From assembly GCA_033032865.1 (NCBI GenBank), contig JAWHQI010000019.1, positions 13,124,001 to 13,188,000 of the forward strand: 64,000 bases of DNA. Reading direction: 5' to 3'. Below are positions 57,335 through 64,000 of the stretch, piece after piece. The notes below the pieces were generated by a model. The model worked only from the letters and a program-made list of their open reading frames with translations. It searched no databases and was not told the origin of the DNA. The position numbers and the translations under genes were made by a program. Positions within the stretch are counted from its first letter, which is position 1. Each line of letters begins with the position of its first letter. The DNA comes from Dactylorhiza incarnata. Taxonomy: Eukaryota > Streptophyta > Magnoliopsida > Asparagales > Orchidaceae.

Positions 57335-58720
57335 ATCACTAGATAATTATGAAACTTAGGCATTGCTGTTTTTAGGTCAATATTATACTTTTGTGATTTT
57401 ATCATAATTTATTGTGGCCTGTAGATGGTGGTTGTAGTGTAAAACCTTATTGGCACACCACTTACATTAAATGATTATTATGGACAAATACTACTTGGAA
57501 AATTATTAAACTTAGGCATTGTTGTTTTTAGGTCAATATTATACTTCTGTGATTTTATCAAAATTTATTGTGACCTGTAGATGGTGGTTGTAGTGTAAAC
57601 CCTTATTGGCACACCACTTGTATTAAATGATTATTATGGACAAATACTACTTGGAAAATTATGAAACTTAGGCATTGCTGTTTTTAGGTCAATATTATAC
57701 TTCTGTGATTTTATCAGAATTTATTGTGACCTGTAGATGGTGGTTGTAGTGTAAACCCTTATTGGCATACCACTTGTATTAAAAGATTGTTATGGACAAA
57801 TACTCCTTGGAAAATTATGAAACATAGGCACTGATGTTTTTAGGTCAATATCATACTTCTGTGATTTTATCAGAATTTATTGTGACCTGTAGATGGTGGT
57901 TGTAGTGTAAACCCTTATTGGCACACTACTTGTATTAAATGATTGTTATGGACAAATACTCCTTGGCTAATTATGAAACTTAGGCACTGATGTTTTTAGG
58001 TCAATATCATACTTCTGTGATTTTATCAGAATTTATTATGACCTGTAGATGGTGGTTGTAGTGTAAACCCTTATTGGCACACCACTTGTATTAAATGATT
58101 ATTATGGACAAATACTACTTGGAAAATTAGGAAACTTAGGCATTGCTGTTTTTAGGTCAATATTATACTTCTGTGATTTTATCAGAATTTATTGTGACAT
58201 GTAGATGGTGGTTGTAGTGTAAACCCTTATTGGCACACCACTTGTATTAAATGATTGTTATGGACAAATACTCCTTGGAAAATTATGAAACTTAGGCACT
58301 AATGTTTTTAGGTCAATATTATACTTCTTTGATTTTATCAGAATTTATTGTGACCTGTATATGGTGGTTGTAGTGTAAACCTTTATTGGCACATCACTTG
58401 TATTAAATGAATATTATGGACGAATACTCCTTGGAAAAATGTGAAACTTAGGGTTTGAGGTTTTAGACCAATATTATGCTACTGTGGATTTATCAGAATT
58501 TATAGAGATCTATAGATGATACATGTAGTGTAAATCCCTATTTGGACCTCATTCTTGTTAAATAGAAATCATGGTCAAATAATCCCTAGAAAAATGTGAA
58601 ACTTAGGGTTTGAGGTTTTTAAACCAATACTATACTATTGTGAATTCATCAGAATTTATAGAGATCCGTAGATGATACTTGTTGCGTAAAACTTTACCTT
58701 CATCCCATCTATTTGAATAA
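57335..58720. repeat. 156-bp tandem array
   Basis: The phrase TGGTGGTTGTAGTGTAA occurs at 57,426, 57,582, 57,738, 57,894, 58,050, 58,206 and 58,362, exactly 156 bp apart each time. Two more diverged units follow at about 58,517 and 58,673. AT-rich, non-coding. Older units may precede it (57,100-57,330). Confidence 0.93.
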
Positions 58721-59477
58721 AAACTATGATTCAGAATTCCCTGGAAGAGTATGAATGAAATGAAGGATTTGAGGTTGTTAGATCATTACAAATTGTGAAC
58801 CTATGGTAAGAACTTGGAACTCATTAGGACTTGATAGGACCAAGGTTGCATCTTAAGAGTCAAACCTAGTTCAATTCCGCCTTGGTCTGTGAACAGTAGA
58901 AACTGAAAACATAAATTCAGACCCCTTCCTTATGGTCACCACCCCTAGAGTTACTAACTATGAGATAATTGCAGATGCCCAATTAGGTTGAATGATTAGT
59001 CACCATGGGCAGTAATCAGAAATAAAGGCGGGGTGCGTTTAGTAAAACTATCAATTCAGGAATTTGACAAGGACCTATTGGGGGAGGCGAAGGATGACTT
59101 AGCAAGAAGTGAAAATTGTGATTGAGAGATAGCACAAGGAAATAGTCGATCACAAGGAATGACATGGCTCGGTGTCCAATAGAACACAGACACATGTCTT
59201 CCCGAGTCAAATGGTAATCTACCCTAGGATTTTAGAGCAATTGGAGAGCAAATGGGCGTACAGAATGGGAAGCAACTAAATAAAATAAATATCCTGGAAA
59301 GGGGGATTTGGGCTTCAGTCACCATCACATTCCCTAGTACCGCTGCGAGCCCTTCACCGGGTAATCCACGGGAAGTCCAGGATTCACCCCAAGCTGCTAA
59401 GATCAAATAACAATAGACAAGAGTAGTAAGTAGGAGAACTTGAAACATAATCTCCCTCCCAAATTTGGGAGGAATGA

Positions 59478-60091
59478 AATAAGGACTGGGATAGTCCTGC
59501 GAGCGGTAGGCTCGGGTTATGAGTAAAGACTAGGTGATAGTCCTGCGAGCGGTAGGCTCGGGTTATAAGGAAGGACTGAGATAGTACTGCGAGCGGTAGG
59601 CTCGGGTTATAAGGAAGGACTGAGATAGTCCTGCGAGCTGTAGGCTCGGGTTATGAGTAAAGACTAGGTGATAGTCCTGCAAGCAGTAGGCTCGGGTTAT
59701 AAGGAAGGACTGGGATAGTCCTGCGAGCGGTAGGCTCGGGTTATAAGGAAGGACTGGGATAGTCCTGCGAGCGGTAGGCTCGAGTTATAAGGAAGGACTG
59801 GGATAGTCCTGCGAGTGGTAGGATCAGGTTATAAGGAAGGACTGGGATAGTCCAGCGAGCGGTAGGCTCGTAGTTTAAATATAAGACTGGTGTAGTCTAG
59901 CAAGCGGTAGGCTCGTAGTTTAAATATAAGACTGGTGTAGTCTAGTGAGCGGTAGGCTCGTAGTTTAAATATAAGACTGGTGCAGTCTAGCGAGCGGTAG
60001 GCTCGTAGTTTAAATATAAGACTGATGTAGTTTGGCGAGCAGTAGGCTCTACTTTATAAATATTGATTTAGAATTGTGAGCTGGAGGCTCA
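59478..60091. repeat. 44-bp array of paired hairpins
   Basis: About 13 units of 43-46 bp. Each unit has two inverted repeats: GGACT-GGGAT-AGTCC and CGAGC-GGTAG-GCTCG. In the last four full units (from 59,884) the first becomes AGACT-GGTGT-AGTCT, keeping pairing; a final variant (60,077-60,091) is TGAGC-TGGAG-GCTCA. Some units carry unpaired changes. Confidence 0.92.
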
Positions 60092-61348
60092 GTAGTAAGG
60101 GTTAATACATGTTGCTTGTGTATAAGATGTGGTGGGTCTTCGGTTCTTCTTATTCATCACACCGACATCAGTTCGTTGACTCGGCAGTGCTAGTGGTTTT
60201 ATGGGGGCCAGGTTGTCTTACTGCGTGTCCGACGGGACGGATTCCCTAAACCCTGCCTGGACAATTCAGTTTAGTACGCAGGAGCTCGTGAGTACCAGGT
60301 ACTGGTATCACAGCGTACGTTAGGGCCTAGGTCTGGTAGTGTGACTGACCCACCTAGGTGAGGAGACGCCCGCTCCTCTGCCACCGTTTGACCACGACGG
60401 GAGGTGCCCGAGAGGTTAGCTACCTCCGAAAAGTGGGAACTAAGGTCTGTACATACAGAGTCGTGTGCGTGAGTTGCAACTTTGCATTGCATTACATTGC
60501 ATTGCATATCATAGCATAGCATTCTTGCATAAATTAGAGACCTCATCATATAAATTAGTATGGGCTCTTTTATATGATGAGTTTACCTTAGTGCCAGATC
60601 CCTTAGCTTATGTGCTTTTGTGTGTGCATATAAGTTAAGGTTACATTTTTAACTGCTCTTATTTGTTATACCTACTTCTGCATATTACATTGTCTTTTAT
60701 TTATTGCTGTCGCACTATACTCTGCTAGCATTGAGTTGTTATTATTTAATGTTCAGTAATTATAAACTCTGCTAGTCTAGCCACATGTCACCTGCTTTTG
60801 ATTTACCCCTTGATGTCCTCCGCTTCCTCCTCCCGCACGGTACCTAGGGGTCGCGGGTGGAGGCGGTGAGGAATATGCTGAGTCTTATAGACTGATGGTC
60901 GGTGGACCTCATCATTTTAGGGATGATGTGTCAGAACAGCAGGACCCCGTTCAGGAGACAGGATAGGATGAAGCAGATCAGCGACTACACGTCATCGCAG
61001 CAGCAGCTACAGATGCATGAAGACAGAGTTTGATAGCTTCCGTATAGATGTAGAGTGAGAGTATTGTTGCTCTATATTTGAATATGTACCGGGCATAAGC
61101 CCTCATTCCTTATAGTATTTTTCTCATCGTGGACATTTGTATTATGATAATTGTATAATGTGATTTTGTGGACTTGTTTCTTTTAAATACTTCAATTACT
61201 GTGATTAAGGTTGACCTGGATGATGACGAATAACCGGCAGGATCGGTGTCTTGTGGAGGCGACCATTAAGTGTAATGGTGTCGCCGCAAGATGGCGGTTC
61301 TAGGCAGTAAGACCTGGGAAGGAATGCAAAAAAAGAGAGGGTCTTATA
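60092..61348. other. 3' part of the 6.8-kb insertion
   Basis: Non-coding. 60,483-60,530 has a run of GCATT/GCATA repeats. 60,800-61,300 is of mixed composition with no ORF of note. It ends at the GAGGT duplication. Confidence 0.45.
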
Positions 61349-61353
61349 GAGGT

Positions 61354-61473
61354 CGCCCAGACCACGACCTCACAGGTAGAGGTCGCACGGTGCACGACCT
61401 CACAGGGAGAGGTCGCCCGGTGCGCGACCTCACAAGGAGAGATTGCCTAGACCGCGACCTCACTGGGAGAGGT
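61354..61473. repeat. 30-bp hairpin minisatellite, middle block
   Basis: Continues in phase from the unit interrupted at 54,510; units start at 61,349 (duplicated bases), 61,379, 61,409, 61,439 and 61,469. Interrupted again at 61,474. Confidence 0.93.
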
Positions 61474-62951
61474 TGTTGGATCTGATGGCTCCCTTAGAGG
61501 GGGGGGGGGTGAATAAGGGGTTTACTATTTTGTAAGGTAAACTGACAGATTTTACCAAAACAGAAAAACTTTTTTGCTCTATCGCTAATGCCTGGCGTAA
61601 AGAGTCAAGGCTGGCGTTAACTCTCCAGAAAAAAGTATTTTTGCATAAATATTCAAAATGATTTTCTTTATGAAATATAATTACAAAAAAATTAGATATA
61701 CTGAAAAAGAATTTTATATATCACAAAAATGATTACAATGATAAAATTTTAATAACGCTTGAAATTGGAGGCGACAACTTGAAAATCACTTTTTGTTCCT
61801 TCATCGGTCCTTCTCCCAAGGACCGGTTGGTTATAGCCTATCTATCCCCAGATAAGGCCTCTAGCCACCCCCTAGATCTACCCTTGACCTAGTCACCACG
61901 CACATGGCGGTGAATTACCCCCTAAGCCGCACAAGGACCTAGTCGCCACACGCAAGGTGGCGAATTACTACCGTTACAAGAAAATATAAAAGAATAAAGA
62001 TAAAATCAGAACAAATGACTCCCTAGAATGAAGAGCGCTGAAGGAGATGTTGAAGATACGCCATGACCACGTCGGAGTTGAAGCGAGCATCCTTCTTCAA
62101 ATTTGTCGTTGGAAATCTCCTTCTCACTCTTGTTCCTCAATGTTGGTGTTGGAAGTTCTCTCTGAATTCGGAAGAAATGCTCTCTCAGATCACTAGAATG
62201 AAGGCTTCAATGCATCTCCTTTATGAGCAAACAAAATCAGGTCTTTAAATAGACATGGGAGCTACCGTGTGGTATTAAGAGTTAACACCAGCGTTAAGCA
62301 TCATGTACGACAGTTGCTGAAATCGTGCAAACCGTCGGGATCGTGGCAGAAACTAATTTCGTCTAATGAAACTCATTTCATCGAATGCGCTTTCGTCGAA
62401 CGGAATCCCATTTCGTCAACCACAATTTTCGTCGACCGGAACCTCATTTCTTCGAACACCATTTCGTCGTGCAGCATCAAATTTCGTCGAACGTCTTCAA
62501 ATTTCGTTGAACGCCTTCAAATTTATTCGAACGCAGTTTCATCGACTGACTTCACATTTCGTCGAACGTCTTCAGTTTTGTCGAACGTCTTCAAATTTCA
62601 TCGAACGCAGTTTCGTCGTCCGGCATCACATTTCGTCGAACGTCTTCAGATTTCGTCGAACGGCTAGCGCCCAGCGTTAAGACCTAACGTCTGGCATTGT
62701 CTCTGGCTTCTCGATGGATTCGTTCTCGACGACATTTCTTCTCGACGGTTTACTTCTCAACGGTTGTTAACGCGGGGCGTTAACAACTAGCGCGAGCGTT
62801 AGCTCTCTTTTCATAGAGTCATCATCAATCAGCCTCATGTTCATAGGGTTATATAAGTATAGTACCTGCACACTTAAACACAAGCAAGATCAAATACATA
62901 GTGTGATTTGTTATTTCTCAAACTAAGAGAAGTGGAACACAAGCTCCAACA
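61474..62951 (-). mobile_element. Solo LTR, 1478 bp, in the hairpin minisatellite
   Basis: Starts TGTTGGA and ends TCCAACA, a 7-bp perfect terminal inverted repeat. Flanks are GAGGT (61,469-61,473) and GAAGT (62,952-62,956), a duplication with one change. A G-rich GGGGGTGAATAAGG block near the left end resembles that of the LTR at 51,381, which suggests minus orientation. It contains repeats of TTTCGTCGAACGTCTTCAAA (62,380-62,670), an 11-bp hairpin at 62,763-62,787 and several GCGTTAA motifs. No internal region remains, so LTR-LTR recombination is likely. Confidence 0.88.
62763..62787. other. 11-bp perfect inverted repeat, 3-base loop
   Basis: GTTGTTAACGC, loop GGG, GCGTTAACAAC, in the solo LTR. 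Confidence 0.92.
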
Positions 62952-62956
62952 GAAGT

Positions 62957-63040
62957 CGCCCGGTGCGCGACCTCACAGGGAGAGGTCGCCCAGACCGCGA
63001 CCTCACAGGCAGAGGTCGCCCGAATGCGACCTCCTAAAGC
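62957..63040. repeat. 30-bp hairpin minisatellite, last block
   Basis: Resumes in phase after the solo LTR; units at 62,952, 62,982 and 63,012, the last diverging. Confidence 0.9.
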
Positions 63041-63170
63041 GAGACAGCTCAGAGGGTAGAGACCGCCCGGGAGGGGGGAGTTCGCCCGGCAGGAGCGAGA
63101 CCGCCCGGAATGAGGAAGCTTGCCCGGGAAGGGCATGGCCTCCCGGGAGCTCTGAAAATGCCTGGTACCT
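63041..63170. other. Right edge of the interrupted GC-rich element
   Basis: GC-rich with CCGCCCGG and TTCGCCCGG phrases related to the array. Probably the other end of the element that starts near 53,860. Confidence 0.4.
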
Positions 63171-64000
63171 GAAAAAAGGCGGCTCGGAGGGGATTGCCGA
63201 TTTCTTGGTAAACATCCCCCTTTCTGACTTCTGGAAATATGTCTTTAGAGAAAGCTTCCTGGACGGTCTGAAGTTGTCTAGCTAGAAGATTATTCAGATT
63301 TCCAATAGCATCCATAGACCTAAGCATTATCCACTAGCTCTTGAGAGACCTGAGCAGAAGATGATATTCTTTGAAGTATGGTATTGATTGCATCTTCAAA
63401 GTAATTAAAGGCCAAGTCTTGGTTTTGTATGATGGCCTGCTAATTTTCTCTTAAAGTAGATAGTCTATCAAGCATAATGTTTAGTTGATGTCCAATTAGA
63501 TAAGTGGCTTGATTGATATTGGCTATTTCAGTTCTTGTATTTGACACAACATTGGCAGCAGTGTGATACATATTTGTGTTTTGATGACTGATATGTTGGA
63601 CGTCTTCTTGCAATACATCTATTCTGGCAGACAGTTCATTCTTCCAACTTGTAACAACATGATTTACATATACTTCAAAATGTTCTCTTTGTTTATTTAA
63701 TAGAGCTTCCATTTGGAACATAAATTTAGTTGATGGGACTGTAGTAACTGTGTTGGTTGAAGGATGTTGCTCATCTTCTTTCCTTTGAGGTGAGGGGCAG
63801 CACTGTGAATTGACTAGTAGGCTCCCCTTCCATTGTTGCAGGGATTTCAGAGGGGTGCTCATATTCTTCTTCTTATAAATTTATATGCATTTCATCATTA
63901 AGAAATTCATTCAAGGATCTGCCAGACTTATCTAGTTCTTCAACAACTTCATGTACACCACTTGGATCTTTCTCAGATTCTTCTAATTCCACATTCAAAG
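63171..64000 (-). pseudogene. Coiled-coil ORF piece, possibly env-like, cut by the GC-rich element
   Basis: 63,862-63,440 encodes 140 residues with helical, heptad-like sequence (MEALLNKQREHFEVYVNHVV, ELSARIDVLQEDVQHISHQN, LIGHQLNIMLDRLSTL). A frame from 63,327 (LRSMDAIGNLNNLLARQLQT, VQEAFSKDIFPEVRKGD) continues it after a shift. It runs up to the GC-rich element and may resume at 53,850. The N-terminal side toward 64,000 contains stops. No conserved domain recognised; the env-like label rests only on its place relative to the LTR at 51,381. Confidence 0.42.

Larger units (their letters stand above)
54511..61348. mobile_element. 6.8-kb LTR-like insertion, non-coding, flanked by GAGGT
   Basis: Begins TGTAACATCC and ends TCTTATA. 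GAGGT lies on both sides (54,506-54,510 and 61,349-61,353), and the minisatellite resumes in phase, so this is one insertion of 6838 bp. The inverted ends TGTAA/TTATA fit TGTAA/TTACA with one change. I find no primer site, purine tract, gag or pol, and no second copy of the start near the end, so a very large solo LTR is the simplest reading. A non-autonomous element is the alternative. It contains a 15-bp-stem hairpin, a 156-bp array and a 44-bp hairpin array. 54,511-56,110 and 58,720-59,470 hold nothing else I can support. Confidence 0.7.

Noticed and set aside
57335..58720. Centromeric satellite of grass type, because of the 156-bp period
   Set aside because: Only the length agrees; the AT-rich sequence shows no resemblance I can support, and the array is short and inside an insertion.

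Overview
This window is flowering-plant nuclear DNA. It shows plant LTR retrotransposons of several lineages with tRNA-iMet or tRNA-Asp primer sites, an Au-like SINE, a small Mutator-type MITE, GT-AG introns and no prokaryotic organisation. Most of the 64 kb is nested or decayed transposable elements. The species cannot be fixed from what is visible.

Layout. 1-1.1 kb: decayed spliced ORF of transposon type. 1.26-1.97 kb: minisatellites. 1968-7414: Ty3/gypsy chromovirus (Reina-like), target duplication GAAAC, coding broken. 7.4-9.7 kb: fragments of at least three elements plus a MITE with a 9-bp duplication. 9.70-14.11 kb: minus-strand gypsy derivative with most of pol missing. 14,475-26,722: last three exons of a host gene for a coiled-coil-like protein. 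Its 11.9-kb intron holds a SINE, a 5'-truncated Ty1/copia element and a nearly intact chromovirus (20,884-26,229, duplication GCTAC, only two frameshifts seen). 27,823-38,861: minus-strand Athila-type gypsy with 2-kb LTRs. 39,517-47,882: minus-strand Ty1/copia element, duplication GAAGG. 48.2-51.1 kb: minus-strand Tat-type gypsy pol remnant. 51,381-53,028: minus-strand LTR with polypurine tract. 53.2-53.9 and 63.1-64.0 kb: two ORF pieces that may be halves of one gene, split by a hairpin minisatellite. That minisatellite is itself split by a 6.8-kb LTR-like insertion (54,511-61,348) and a 1.5-kb solo LTR (61,474-62,951).

How it works together. The only credible host gene is the three-exon 3' end. 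Everything else is selfish DNA or its debris, and the nesting gives a relative insertion order. No new enzymatic or defence system was found. The most unusual signals are structural. Unrelated LTRs carry arrays of CG-containing palindromes or hairpins. The 6.8-kb insertion has an array of paired hairpins with matched arm changes, and a 156-bp array with constant period. Two different LTRs entered a 30-bp hairpin minisatellite at the same position of the unit.
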